DNA from: Cyanobacteria bacterium RM1_2_2
Lineage (GTDB): Bacteria; Cyanobacteriota; Cyanobacteriia; Elainellales; Elainellaceae
Assembly: GCA_012033495.1 (NCBI GenBank)
Contig: JAAUQT010000018.1
Location: 1-43,265, forward strand
DNA length: 43,265 bases
Direction of reading: 5' to 3'
The number at the start of each line of letters is the position of its first letter. Position 1 is the first letter of the stretch. Positions 9,401 through 17,708 of this stretch are shown here, piece by piece. A program made the position numbers and the translations under genes. The notes below the pieces were generated by a model, which was given only the letters and a program-made list of their open reading frames with translations, was not told where the DNA came from and ran no database searches.

Positions 9401-10012
9401 TCAAGACTGCGGCTGCACTTGTGCCCCATGACTGCGCGGATCTTCACCAGCTTTGGCGCTAGGCGCTAGGGGGGCTTCTACTTGCGAGATCCGGCCGCGT
9501 TGTTGAACATAGGGTAAAGGCGTCGCGGCGACCAACGCTTCAACATTTGCCGCCATAATTGAGCGGGGCTGTTCGCCAATTGTGGTAGCAATCGGCTCGC
9601 CCGACTGATCCAAAAACGTGAAATGAGGGATGGCTTCCACTCGATAATGCAGCATTTCTGGTAGCCATTTGGCATTATCCACATTCAGCATCACAAAATT
9701 GATTTGCTGATTGTACTCCTGTCGCAAATCATCCATATCCTTTGCCATTGCCTGACAGGAGGTGCACCAGTCGGCATAAAATTCCATCAACGTTGGTTTA
9801 CCATTCTGGAGAGCCACTTCCAGCGGAGTCGCAGCCTTGGCCATTGCGGCCAGCGATCCGGTGTCGCTTCCCGTCTGAAAACCCAGGAAAACAGCGGCAG
9901 CAAGCACAACCGCCACCAAGACAACTACAAAGTTACGCAGGCGCGTCACAAATGAACTCGACTCCGGTGTCGGCGGGGAATTGGGCGTTGGTGTGGGTGA
10001 ATTGACAGTCAT
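9401..10012 (-). CDS. txlA: Membrane-anchored thioredoxin-like protein (TxlA/HCF164 family)
   Basis: A 203-residue thioredoxin-fold protein with a Pro/Thr-rich N-terminus, one transmembrane helix (about 26-45, FVVVLVAVVLAAAVFLGF) and a thioredoxin domain with the redox motif WCTSC (about 83-87) and the cis-Pro segment EAIPHFTF. In cyanobacteria and chloroplasts the TxlA/HCF164 family faces the thylakoid lumen and supplies reducing equivalents for cytochrome c and b6f maturation with CcdA. The tail after about residue 165 is low-complexity and likely disordered. It converges with the SGNH gene, separated by 24 nt. Family confidence is high; the orthologue name is moderate. Confidence 0.8.
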   Translation of the reverse strand: MTVNSPTPTPNSPPTPESSSFVTRLRNFVVVLVAVVLAAAVFLGFQTGSDTGSLAAMAKAATPLEVALQNGKPTLMEFYADWCTSCQAMAKDMDDLRQEYNQQINFVMLNVDNAKWLPEMLHYRVEAIPHFTFLDQSGEPIATTIGEQPRSIMAANVEALVAATPLPYVQQRGRISQVEAPLAPSAKAGEDPRSHGAQVQPQS

Positions 10013-10159
10013 AGCAGCAGCAACAGCAATAACGAGCCTGATTTCTTACAATAGGGAGCATCCTATTCTCTTAGAGTGTAGCGAATAGAGGGTAGCGAAT
10101 TCACTCTAGGAGTCCTCCCCTCGACCTGAATCCTAGCCGGCAAGCCGCGCTGCTTTTCC

Positions 10160-10264
10160 GAGAATGGGTATTTTGAGAATGAGTATTTTGAGAATGAGTA
10201 TTTCGAGGATAAGTATTTCGAGGATAAGTATTTCGAGGATAAGTATTTCGAGGATTCAGAGGAA
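10160..10264. repeat. 15-bp tandem repeat in the leader of the NIL-ferredoxin gene
   Basis: Six full 15-bp units start at 10160, 10175, 10190, 10205, 10220 and 10235, with a degenerate seventh at 10250. The first three share GAGAATGNGTATTT and the last three are identical (GAGGATAAGTATTTC). The array ends about 20 nt before the GTG start of the next gene, so it lies in or near the transcript leader. Copy number is likely to vary between strains. Confidence 0.9.
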
Positions 10265-10282
10265 TTTTCATCAGGAGCAATC

Positions 10283-10687
10283 GTGAAAAAACGAGTCACG
10301 CTAATTTTCCCAAAACGCTCGGTCTACATGCCCGTCACCTATCGGTTGGCGAAAGACTTTAACGTGGCCACCAACATCATTCGCGCCCAAATTGCTCCGA
10401 ATCAAGTGGGAACTGCCGTAGTTGAACTGTCGGGGGATATCGACCAACTCGATGCAGCAATGGACTGGATGCGCTCGCAGGATATCAGCATTTCTCTGGC
10501 TAGCCGCGAAATTGTGATTGACGAAGATACCTGCGTCCACTGCGGGCTATGTACTGGCGTTTGCCCTACTGAAGCGCTCAGCCTCGATCCCCAAACCTTT
10601 CGGCTCAATTTCACCCGTTCTCGCTGTGTCGTCTGCGAGCAGTGCATCCCCACTTGCCCCGTGCAGGCAATCTCAACTCACCTTTAA
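10283..10687 (+). CDS. NIL domain 2[4Fe-4S] ferredoxin-like protein
   Basis: A 134-residue protein with an N-terminal NIL domain (about 1-75, a small ACT-like regulatory fold also found in methionine ABC transporter ATPases) and two C-terminal [4Fe-4S] motifs: Cys84, 87, 90, 94 in CVHCGLCTGVCP and Cys115, 118, 121, 125 in CVVCEQCIPTCP. NIL-ferredoxins are widespread in cyanobacteria and have been linked to sulfur and methionine metabolism; the exact electron partner is unsettled. The start is GTG at 10283, preceded by AGGAG about 7 nt upstream, so the repeat array just before it is non-coding. It lies upstream of glnB on the same strand, separated by 250 bp. Confidence 0.88.
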   Translation: MKKRVTLIFPKRSVYMPVTYRLAKDFNVATNIIRAQIAPNQVGTAVVELSGDIDQLDAAMDWMRSQDISISLASREIVIDEDTCVHCGLCTGVCPTEALSLDPQTFRLNFTRSRCVVCEQCIPTCPVQAISTHL

Positions 10688-10710
10688 TTCTTTCTTGCTC
10701 TGCCGTCATG

Positions 10711-10778
10711 ATTGCAAAGTACCAATAGATTGCAAAGTGCTAATGATTGCGAAGTGCTAATGATTGCGAAGTACAACC
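10711..10778. repeat. 17-18 bp tandem repeat upstream of glnB
   Basis: Four units begin at 10711, 10729, 10746 and 10763 with the consensus ATTGCRAAGTGCTAATG. The first and last units carry AAGTAC in place of AAGTGC. The array lies about 60 bp before the NtcA-like box of glnB. Confidence 0.85.
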
Positions 10779-10840
10779 AGAATGTGATCAGTGCGACGAC
10801 TGGTGACAAAATGTAGGGAATAGTTGCGTAATTCCTAAAC

Positions 10841-11274
<434 letters not shown>

Positions 11275-11351
11275 CGCTTCGTTTGATTCGATCTAGGAGA
11301 TGAGGCTGAGGTGTGCAGGTTAGCGATGTGCTAAGCACTGGGAGATCTCCT

Positions 11352-11497
11352 CTAGGGCGCGTCATCCATTAGTGGTCAAACTAGGAGGGGTCAAACGGTT
11401 GACAGCATCCGCCGAATTGCGCCCGCCCTCCAAAACAAGCTAGGGGCTGTCGCGCTGCCATCATCAGGATTCTGGCTGAAATGGATGACAGCCCTTA
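11352..11497 (+). repeat. CTAG-bounded dispersed repeat, copy 2
   Basis: The left end CTAGGGCGCGTCATCCATT is at 11352. The central block CTAGGGGCTGTCGC follows, and the right part ends GATGACAGCCCTTAG. This copy is about 146 bp, in plus orientation. It lies about 80 bp downstream of the glnB stop and does not supply a stop codon. Confidence 0.75.
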
Positions 11498-11513
11498 GCT
11501 CCCATTAGAGAAG

Positions 11514-11960
11514 GCTACCGTGTACACCCATTTTGCAGCACGGAATTCAAACCTGGTCTGATCTCCTTCAATCCTCCGTAGCACAAGGAGGACTTCAATC
11601 CGGTTTTGGTATGGGCTTTGCCCACGCTCCGCGAACGGTTCCCCCTTTTCGTCAGGCTACCGTGTACACACCAGTTGAGATTATAGGACTTACGCAGAAG
11701 AGTATCCCCCAACCCCCAACCCTGCGGGAAGCCGCTTCGCGTCTACAAAAAGGACGCTTTAGAAGTTCACTCCTTGAAAAGGAGGGCAGGGGAGATTGAG
11801 ATTTCCAGCTTCAAGTGCGTAAGTCCTAGATTAGCTTCGTTGCAGACTTTTTCGCCCCCTAAATCCCCTATTCTGGAGGACTTCTCCGAGCCGATTGTGT
11901 CTTCAAAGTCCCACTGGTGAGGGATGTAGGGGGCTGAGAGGTGTTGTGTGTACACCGTAG
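11514..11960. mobile_element. Nested MITE-like insertions bounded by ACCGTGTACAC repeats
   Basis: GCTACCGTGTACAC occurs near 11514 and again near 11656, and its inverted form GTGTACACCGTAGC near 11948. The last two enclose about 300 bp, giving a MITE-like structure with terminal inverted repeats. No transposase frame is present. A second palindromic element (11684-11828) sits inside it, so the region was hit by successive insertions. It also contains AT- and C-rich stretches without coding character. Confidence 0.6.
11684..11828. mobile_element. MITE with TAGGACTTACGCA terminal inverted repeats
   Basis: TAGGACTTACGCA at 11684-11696 is the exact reverse complement of TGCGTAAGTCCTA at 11816-11828. 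The 13-bp perfect ends delimit a 145-bp element with no coding capacity. Termini of this kind are common on short non-autonomous elements in filamentous cyanobacteria, as I recall. Its interior motif CCCTGCGGGAAGCCGC recurs in diverged form near 27638. Confidence 0.75.
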
Positions 11961-12128
11961 CGTCAGGGGGGTTAGGGGAAGCTTCGGCTTGTATCGCGAT
12001 CGTCAGCTTGCTGAGGGATAAGTAAGAGACAAGTAATGGTGGCTATGAAAGTCAGGTTATTAGAGCAACGGTCGCAAAATGGGCAAACTGAGGGGTAGCA
12101 CGCCTCTGGTGTATCCCACCATAAGTCC

Positions 12129-12922
12129 ATGACAGAATTTCTTGAACCCGATTGGACAAACTCGATACCGTCTATCCATAGCGTCTTGGAGCAGTTGCCG
12201 CCGTCTGCAAGAGCATGGGTAGAAGGTTTGTCCTGGCAGCATCGCCGCTATGTGCTATCGCTTTGCCATCTGATGTGTGCTGCTCCATCTGAAGTGCAAG
12301 CAGAATTTCTGGATGAGTACACCGCAGATGGGTTGGTTTCTAAAAAACTGGAAGATCAGGAAACCAGACAGCGAGTTCGACAGTATCTCAAAGATTTTCA
12401 TATTGACACCCAACTCACGGAAGCCGTGCTGCGGAGCTACATCCGGCAGTTTTACATCCACTCTGCCCAAGATACGCGCCGCCAGCCTGATCTTTACCTC
12501 AAATCGGCTTTGCGTCTGGTGTTTAGCACCGAAGAGCGCAATAACGTTTTCAATTACATTCTCGGCTTCGAGTTGCTAAAAATGATGTTTCAGATGAGTT
12601 GGCTTCAGCAAGAGCGGCTCTATCGTCTGCAACGCAACCAGGAAGAATTTGTCAGCAGTTACATCAAGCCGATCCGCCACGCCCATCAAATTAACAGCAT
12701 CATTGTGCCCAAAGATCAGGGAGTTTTTTTGCTAGGCGCGATTATTTTGTCGAAAAGCCGATGATTTCACCGAAGAAACTGGTGACGCTGGTGATGGCAA
12801 CTTTCACCACAGAAACGGCTTCCAGCTTTGGGTTTATGATCATCCGCCATCCCAATTCGCTCTGCTTCAACTACGACTTTATTTTCCAAGACGAGCCAGA
12901 AACCACTTTTTCGCAAGCGTAG
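12129..12922 (+). CDS. Conserved cyanobacterial hypothetical protein (one frameshift)
   Basis: The first frame starts at ATG 12129 and gives 211 residues, ending in an unlikely tail after KDQGVF. The seven-T run at 12724-12730 is the break point. Adding one T makes the reading continue as FFARRDYFVEKPMISPKKL, through MATFTTETASSFGFMIIRHP to a stop at 12920-12922, for about 264 residues. The protein is mainly helical, with conserved-looking segments (PPSARAWVEGLSWQHRRYVLSLC, shown here only as a landmark at residues 24-46) and no signal peptide. I do not recognise a functional domain. The continuation has coding character and a plausible globular end, so the frameshift is well supported although the family is not named. 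Confidence 0.7.
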
Positions 12923-13262
12923 CCTTTCCAACCGTAGCTTTCGCAGCAAAGGATCAATTGAGGCAGTACCCCACTGATGCCCCACTGATGCCCCACTGAT
13001 GCCCCACTGATGCAATGCCGCTTTTTTGGTTTGCATGAGTTCTGGAGCAAGCTGGAGGTGAAGCTTCGCCACTAGAGAAGGCAAAGCGGCAAACAAGAGA
13101 CTTGAGCCTGGAAAAATAAAAGCTATGGACAAGTGCATTTTCCTCTGAGTAGGATTTACAAAGTGAGAAATTTTCTGCGGCAGCCCTCAGTCACACGATT
13201 GCGCTGCCCTCAGAGAGTGCTCACGTGGATTAATTTTCATACCCAATTTCTTGAGGACAACG
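12923..13262. other. Gene-free gap with 11-bp tandem repeat
   Basis: No supported gene. Four exact 11-bp units CCCCACTGATG start at 12969, 12980, 12991 and 13002. Short frames on both strands across the array appear to be by-products of it. The region upstream of 13263 should carry the promoter of the next gene. Confidence 0.6.
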
Positions 13263-13652
13263 ATGGACGGTGGAAATACGTTTCAACGAGCACGGTTTCT
13301 CGGTACGGCTGTGCTTGGAAAAGGCAATTCACCCACAATTCAAGTGGCGGACACGATTGAGGCAGGCGAGCGAGTAGAGTGGTATCGATTTCGGATTAAA
13401 GGTCGCTCATCTTCGCCAGCACTGAAACCATTTCTGGGGTTTACAGGCGGTGAGTTTGTGAACAGCATGTCGGTGTTTCAAGCTGTCGGTGGAAAGCCTA
13501 AAAAATTACTCGCCCGCTTAGATGCCATCAATAACGTGAAACAGAGATCCCTGCCTGAAGGAACCTTTTTCATCAAGATTTCAGGAACTTCGGCTCCCGC
13601 TGGATCGGGTCAATTTGCCACCTTTGTGGGGCGAATTAACCTGTTTGGTTAA
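13263..13652 (+). CDS. Hypothetical protein with PPC-like beta-sandwich features
   Basis: 129 residues from ATG 13263, with GAGG at 13253-13256 as ribosome site. The body (DTIEAGERVEWYRFRIKG, then KQRSLPEGTFFIKISG, then FATFVGRINLFG) is beta-rich. It resembles the alternating pattern of bacterial pre-peptidase C-terminal (PPC) domains, where a repeating unit ends with a generated or sensed F-x-x-x-V strand. No signal peptide is evident, so secretion would need another route. No catalytic motif is seen. The stop is followed 15 bp later by a CTAG repeat in reverse orientation. The domain assignment is tentative. Confidence 0.6.
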   Translation: MDGGNTFQRARFLGTAVLGKGNSPTIQVADTIEAGERVEWYRFRIKGRSSSPALKPFLGFTGGEFVNSMSVFQAVGGKPKKLLARLDAINNVKQRSLPEGTFFIKISGTSAPAGSGQFATFVGRINLFG

Positions 13653-13667
13653 GGGCGCTTGGTAGAA

Positions 13668-13795
13668 CTAGGGGCTATCAATCCATTCCAGCTAAAACCC
13701 TGACCATAGCAAAGCGACAGCCCCTAGCCTGTTTTGGGAGATGGACGCGATCCGGCTGATGCTGCGCTTGACCATTCATGGATGACGCGCCCTAG
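13668..13795 (-). repeat. CTAG-bounded dispersed repeat, copy 3
   Basis: A clean 128-bp copy in minus orientation, from CTAGGGGCTATCAATCC at 13668 to GATGACGCGCCCTAG ending at 13795. CTAG is intact at both ends, which makes this the best reference copy. The central block GACAGCCCCTAG is at about 13711-13722. Confidence 0.8.
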
Positions 13796-14094
13796 GTCAT
13801 GCGATTGCGCTGTTTTCAGAAACAGCCAGTTTTCAGAAACAGCCTGAAGTCCTGAACCTGGTGAATTGCCGCTTCAGATGCGAAAAGAGTGAGGTAGCGC
13901 TGTCTGCCTTGCTCTCTTTTAATTTTTGATAGGAATGTTTTTGGACGGGGAGAGAGCGGAAAAGCGATCGCGCCAAAGCCAAATGTTGTGCTAAATGTCA
14001 TAAGGTGAGTACTGCTGCCCTAGCTGGCAACTTCAGCGAGAGGCGGACTTCCAGCATATTTGTCATGACCGCAGAGATCTCAAACGGGTTCTAT
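13796..14094. other. Gap with a short duplication and a HIP1 site
   Basis: Contains a direct duplication of GTTTTCAGAAACAGCC near 13811-13843 and the octamer GCGATCGC (13964-13971), the highly iterated palindrome HIP1 found in many cyanobacteria. An alternative upstream GTG start for the following hydrolase lies at 14005. Confidence 0.55.
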
Positions 14095-15015
14095 ATGGCT
14101 AATCGCATTCTTCCGCTTCCGCTTGACTACCTGACCGAAGCGACCTCGATCACGTTGGCAAAGCAAATCGAGTGTGCAGAAGTTTTGACGCCCCTTAGCC
14201 CAGAGCCGATCGCCACAGCTTACGTGCGGCAAGGGCAGGACAATCCGCCGATGGTTTTGCTACACGGCTTTGATAGTTCCGTCTTCGAGTTTCGCCGCCT
14301 GCTGCCGCTGCTGAGTCAACGTCACGAAACTTGGGCAATTGATTTGTTAGGGTTTGGCTTTACGAATCGTGGTGCGAATCTGCCCTTTAGCCCCGCTGCC
14401 ATGAAAACTCACCTCTACGCCTGCTGGAAAGCCTGGATTAATCAGCCAATCACGCTGGTAGGGGCATCGATGGGAGGAGCCGCCGCCCTTGATTTTGCCC
14501 TCACCTACCCTGAAGCGATCCGCAATCTGGTGTTAATTGGCAGCGCTGGTTTTACGGCTGGCCCAGCGATGGGCAAATTAATGATTCCGCCAGTGGGCTA
14601 TTTGGCAACGGCGTTTTTGCGAAATCTGAAAGTGCGTCAAAGTATTAGCCTCAAAGCCTACCACGATGCGAGTTTTGCCTCACCTGATGCGTTGCGCTGT
14701 GCAGCCTTGCACCTCAACCAAACCAACTGGCAGCAGGCATTAATTGCGTTTACTCGTAGCGGTGGCTATGGTTCGTTTCAGCCCCAGCTTGCTCAACTGC
14801 AAAGGCCGACCTTGATCTTGTGGGGAGCGCAAGACCGGATTTTGGGCACTGAGGATGCCGAAAAATTTCATCAAGCCATTTCTCAAAGTCAGTTAATTTG
14901 GATCGACGCTTGTGGGCATGTGCCTCACTTAGAGAAACCTCAAGTCACTGCTGCCCACATTCTCGACTTTGTGCGAGCATCCGCCGATTCAGCCTGTTCT
15001 GAATTTAAGTTTTGA
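14095..15015 (+). CDS. Alpha/beta-fold hydrolase
   Basis: A soluble alpha/beta hydrolase of about 306 residues. The oxyanion motif VLLHGFDSSVFEFR, the nucleophile elbow GASMGG (Ser near residue 125), the acidic residue in LWGAQDRILG and the catalytic His in CGHVPHLEKP form a complete triad. The class includes esterases, lipases and haloalkane dehalogenase-like enzymes; the substrate is unknown. Start choice is uncertain. ATG 14095 (MANRILPLPLDYLTEA) places the conserved region near the N-terminus; ATG 14065 and GTG 14005 are in frame upstream, and none has a strong ribosome site. A ParA-like gene follows after 95 bp. Confidence 0.85.
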   Translation: MANRILPLPLDYLTEATSITLAKQIECAEVLTPLSPEPIATAYVRQGQDNPPMVLLHGFDSSVFEFRRLLPLLSQRHETWAIDLLGFGFTNRGANLPFSPAAMKTHLYACWKAWINQPITLVGASMGGAAALDFALTYPEAIRNLVLIGSAGFTAGPAMGKLMIPPVGYLATAFLRNLKVRQSISLKAYHDASFASPDALRCAALHLNQTNWQQALIAFTRSGGYGSFQPQLAQLQRPTLILWGAQDRILGTEDAEKFHQAISQSQLIWIDACGHVPHLEKPQVTAAHILDFVRASADSACSEFKF

Positions 15016-15058
15016 TTCAAGTTATGATTCAAACTTTGATCCAAATTATTGATTCAAA
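15007..15058. repeat. Short imperfect tandem repeat of GATTCAA units
   Basis: Four units of about 11-14 bp based on TTTGATTCAAGTTA follow and overlap the hydrolase stop codon. It is another instance of the short tandem duplications common in this window. Confidence 0.6.
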
Positions 15059-15110
15059 CCTAAGATCCAGCCACTAGAATCAGAACGCTAACTTGGTGAG
15101 GAGATTTGCC

Positions 15111-15752
15111 GTGAATGCATCGTCTGTAACGCCAAAAGTCCTGGCCGTCCTGAACGGTAAGGGCGGCGTTGGCAAAACCACAACAGCGGTTAATTTGGCG
15201 GCTGCCTTTGCCCAAACCCAGTCGGTGCTGCTGGTCGATGCCGATCCGCAAGCCTCAGCAACCTGGTGGGTTGAACGCAGTGGCGGCATGGGATTTGACC
15301 TGACTCAAGAAGATGACCCCAGACTGCTGAAGCAAATGCGAGAAGTCAACTATCAAATCGTTGTAGTTGATACGCCGCCTGCCTTGAATTCAGAGGCGCT
15401 GGCAGCCGTGATTCCAGTTGCAGATTACTTAATTTTGCCAACTCCGCCTGCCGCGATGGATCTGTCAGCGCTGATTGAAACGATTCGCCGCACAGTGAAG
15501 CCAACCGGAGTCGCCCATCGGGTTTTACTGACGCGAGTTGATCCCCGCAGTCAAGCCGACGCCATCGAAGCCCAAACCACCCTTGCCGAAATGGGCATCC
15601 CCGCCTGCAAAACTTTCATCCGTGCCTACAAAGCCCACGAACGCGCTGCCCTAGAAGGCATCTCCATCCTGCAATGGCGCGGCAGACATGGCAAAGAAGC
15701 CCGCACCGACTACTGCCAGGTCGCTGCCGAAGTTCAGCAGGATTGGTGCTAA
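15111..15752 (+). CDS. ParA/MinD-family ATPase
   Basis: A 213-residue P-loop ATPase with the deviant Walker A KGGVGKTTTAVNLA (Lys17 to Thr24), Walker A' DADPQASATWW, and Walker B VVVDTPPA. These mark the ParA/Soj superfamily, which positions DNA or protein cargo by ATP-dependent dimerisation. I chose GTG 15111 because GAGGAG stands about 8 nt upstream. No ParB gene or parS-like repeat is adjacent. Orphan ParA proteins of this length are common in cyanobacterial chromosomes, so cargo other than chromosome DNA is possible. The final residues after GISILQWRG look variable. Confidence 0.85.
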   Translation: MNASSVTPKVLAVLNGKGGVGKTTTAVNLAAAFAQTQSVLLVDADPQASATWWVERSGGMGFDLTQEDDPRLLKQMREVNYQIVVVDTPPALNSEALAAVIPVADYLILPTPPAAMDLSALIETIRRTVKPTGVAHRVLLTRVDPRSQADAIEAQTTLAEMGIPACKTFIRAYKAHERAALEGISILQWRGRHGKEARTDYCQVAAEVQQDWC

Positions 15753-15862
15753 AACCCTCAAAGTCAGTGGCAAGAAACAAGTTGAATGAGGTATCCTCTC
15801 CATGAGGCAGTCTGAGTTTGGGTAGTCAGCCATAATTTGCAGATTTGCAAGAAGAGGATGAT

Positions 15863-16333
15863 ATGGATTTTGATGCAACAATTTTTGGCTCCGGGCTGGG
15901 ACTTGGGTTACTCGTAGCGTTGGTTAGCTGGATCAACAGCTACAGAACAAGCTCATCTGCCCGTAAAGAATTAGAAACTTTGAAAACGCACCTACAAACC
16001 CAACTGAGCATCAACGCCAAGGGGTATGACGAACTGCGGAAGGATGTGGATCGGCTGAAGAAAGAAAACGAGAATCTGCGGATTAGTGTTTCAACTTTGT
16101 CGAATAAACCAGGCAGAGCCGAAATGAAAACGTTGCAGATTTGGGATAAAGCCATTCGGATCATGACCGTCACTTCTCCGGGCTTTGCCTCAACCTGGGA
16201 AATGGCCGTCAATGAAGCAAAGAAGGATATTGAAGACACCGATACAGGCGTCAAAGCGCTGATGCGTAAAGTTTTTCCTTTGTTGCCGCAAGAGTTGAGC
16301 CGGAATTCGGAAAACGAAACGAACGTCAATTAA
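15863..16333 (+). CDS. Small membrane-anchored coiled-coil protein
   Basis: 156 residues from ATG 15863, with GAAGAGG as ribosome site. The N-terminal helix (about 5-25, GLGLGLLVALVSWIN) is a membrane anchor. It is followed by a predicted coiled coil (about 33-85, KELETLKTHLQTQL through DRLKKENENLR) and a C-terminal globular segment (KAIRIMTVTSPGFASTWEMA). I do not recognise a named family. It follows the ParA gene by 110 bp on the same strand, which leaves open a membrane partner role. A dispersed repeat begins at its stop codon. Confidence 0.65.
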   Translation: MDFDATIFGSGLGLGLLVALVSWINSYRTSSSARKELETLKTHLQTQLSINAKGYDELRKDVDRLKKENENLRISVSTLSNKPGRAEMKTLQIWDKAIRIMTVTSPGFASTWEMAVNEAKKDIEDTDTGVKALMRKVFPLLPQELSRNSENETNVN

Positions 16334-16460
16334 GGAATGGGAATTAAATCAGTTCGATATTCGGTAGGGGCAGGTTTTGCGGTCAAAGCCATGGCCGGAT
16401 GCCCATTGATCTGCTACACCCGCCCGTCCAGTTTACAGATTGTTTCAATCTACGATCCTA
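16334..16460. repeat. Palindromic repeat family 2, copy A
   Basis: A sequence of about 127 bp starting GGAATGGGAATTAAATC and ending TCTACGATCCTA. It is near-identical in layout to 20259-20386, with a shared interior TTTTGCGGTCAAA and GGATGCCCATTGATCTGCT. Outer and inner inverted repeats (GGGCAGGTTTT against CACCCGCCC) suggest a folded, non-coding mobile element. It starts one base after the preceding stop codon. Confidence 0.75.
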
Positions 16461-16551
16461 AGCAGTTTGAGTAAGCAGTTTGAGAATATTGCCCTTGGAT
16501 TCGAGAGGCAATCAGGGCAGAGGTGATGACTATGGAGCAAGCTTGACCATC

Positions 16552-16860
16552 ATGAAGAAGACCATGAAGAAAGTGATGGTGCTGCTCATTCTGCTGACGG
16601 TGGTTGCTTTAGGGTTTGCTTTGCCTGCCCGTGCTGCTACCTGTCGTCAGACGGCGGCTCATAAGGTGTGCATTCTCAGCATTGAACGCAGCGCCAAAAA
16701 CTACTGGGAATATCGTGCTGCCGTTAAAGTTGATGAAGAAACAAGACCGATTGAGGTATACAACTGCCGCGAGCGAATTCGAGTCAAGCAGGATGGCACA
16801 ACGGTGCGGTTTGAGCCAAGCGGAGCCGGAGAGATGATTTGTAGTTTGTTTAAGGCGTAA
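16552..16860 (+). CDS. Small secreted Cys-containing protein
   Basis: 102 residues from ATG 16552. The N-terminus KKTMKKVMVLLILLTVVALG followed by FALPARA-AT is a clear Sec signal peptide with cleavage likely after residue 28. The mature part has four cysteines (CRQTAAHKVC, NCRERI, MICSLF), which could form two disulfides in the periplasm or lumen. No known domain is recognised. A longer frame from 16480 exists, but the signal peptide sets the start. A hairpin terminator follows at 16867. Confidence 0.75.
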   Translation: MKKTMKKVMVLLILLTVVALGFALPARAATCRQTAAHKVCILSIERSAKNYWEYRAAVKVDEETRPIEVYNCRERIRVKQDGTTVRFEPSGAGEMICSLFKA

Positions 16861-16866
16861 ACGTAA

Positions 16867-16897
16867 AAACCGCAATAGCAGAACGCTACTACGGTTT
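16867..16897 (+). terminator. Hairpin terminator after the secreted-protein gene
   Basis: AAACCG at 16867-16872 pairs with CGGTTT at 16892-16897, and TAGC with GCTA inside, giving an 11-of-13 bp imperfect stem 6 nt after the stop codon. The following tract is only moderately T-rich. Confidence 0.45.
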
Positions 16898-16975
16898 CAT
16901 CAGGTTTTATTGATCGGAAGTATGGAATTCGCAAAGCTCAAGATTTCTGAATCCTGCAAAACTGCCCAAGAGTTC

Positions 16976-17106
16976 CAGGGAGTTATGATCCATTCCAGCT
17001 AGAACCCTGACGATGGCAAGGCGACAGCCCCTAACCTGCTTTTAGAGGCGGGCGGGATCACAGCTGATGCGGCAAGCGGTTGACCAGATGAATGACGCGC
17101 CCTAAG
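16976..17106 (-). repeat. CTAG-type dispersed repeat, copy 4 (diverged ends)
   Basis: A minus-orientation copy running from about CAGGGAGTTATGATCCATTCC to GAATGACGCGCCCTAAG. The terminal CTAG motifs are degraded to CAGG and CTAAG. CCCTAAGC at 17100-17107 pairs with GCTTAGGG at 17119-17126, forming a hairpin that overlaps the stop codon of the minus-strand gene at 17121 and could act as its terminator. Confidence 0.65.
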
Positions 17107-17120
17107 CTAAGCAGATTTGC

Positions 17121-17702
17121 TTAGGGTTCTGAGGATTGATTAGGTGCGGACTTAGAGGAGGATTTTTTATTGCGCTGGCTCTGATTCTGGGAACGCCAAG
17201 CTTCTGTCATTCGCGCCCAGTTTGTGCTCAACTCTGCAAAGCCTAAGCGACTGCCAACGGCTTCCTCATCCCAAGAAGCCGACAGAACACCATAGCTCAC
17301 GCCCAGCACGCCCAACCCAAACCAACCCAAACTCACAAACAAAACCGCATAGGTTGGCAAATCAAACCAACCCTGACTGACTGCTAAATAGCTCAACACA
17401 AAAGTAGACATTCCTAAAGCGGTCGGAATGCCGCTAAAGAAGGCGACTCGCTGCACCATACGACGGCTCACAACATCTGGAATGCCTTGCGCAGTTGATG
17501 GTGTTCGTTTAGGGCTAGCTGTATTAGAGCGGGGTGTCACAGGCGATGCTGTGATCGGCTGCTGATTAGCCTTCTTTTCACCTGGCTTCTTCTCGACCGA
17601 CCGCTTTTTCTCAACCGACTTCTTAGGCTCGAAGGGCATCGGCTGACGTTTTGGTGGGTCATCCGAATTGGCTTGAGCGTCTGGTTTCGGCTTTGCAGAC
17701 AT
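17121..17702 (-). CDS. PAM68-like photosystem II assembly protein
   Basis: A 193-residue protein with a long hydrophilic Lys/Pro/Ser-rich N-terminus (1-75), then two transmembrane helices (about 88-110, FFSGIPTALGMSTFVLSYLAV, and about 118-142, YAVLFVSLGWFGLGVLGVSYG). A conserved SASWDEEAVGSRLG motif and a disordered basic tail follow. This arrangement matches PAM68 (plants) and Sll0933 (Synechocystis), thylakoid factors for early PSII assembly. rpsO lies 6 nt upstream on the same strand, and that adjacency is a known cyanobacterial context for this family. Confidence in the family is high from the two helices plus the WDEE-containing motif. Confidence 0.85.
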   Translation of the reverse strand: MSAKPKPDAQANSDDPPKRQPMPFEPKKSVEKKRSVEKKPGEKKANQQPITASPVTPRSNTASPKRTPSTAQGIPDVVSRRMVQRVAFFSGIPTALGMSTFVLSYLAVSQGWFDLPTYAVLFVSLGWFGLGVLGVSYGVLSASWDEEAVGSRLGFAELSTNWARMTEAWRSQNQSQRNKKSSSKSAPNQSSEP

Positions 17703-17708
17703 AAATTC

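Larger units (their letters stand above)
11275..12128. other. Repeat-filled 850-bp gap after glnB
   Basis: Apart from the CTAG repeat and nested MITEs listed separately, I see no gene. Several short frames exist but cross element boundaries and have no family resemblance. A promoter for the gene at 12129 should lie in the last 150 bp, where no clear box stands out. Confidence 0.5.

Noticed and set aside
10063..10299. Minus-strand frame of 78 codons with repeated SSKYL units
   Set aside because: It is the translation of the 15-bp tandem array; 15 is a multiple of three, so no stops arise. It crosses the leader of a well-supported gene.
12767..13138. Minus-strand frame of 123 codons
   Set aside because: It overlaps the repaired end of the gene at 12129 and the 11-bp tandem array, and has no family resemblance or ribosome site.
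13133..13360. 75-codon plus-strand frame
   Set aside because: It overlaps the better-supported gene at 13263 and has no ribosome site or homology.
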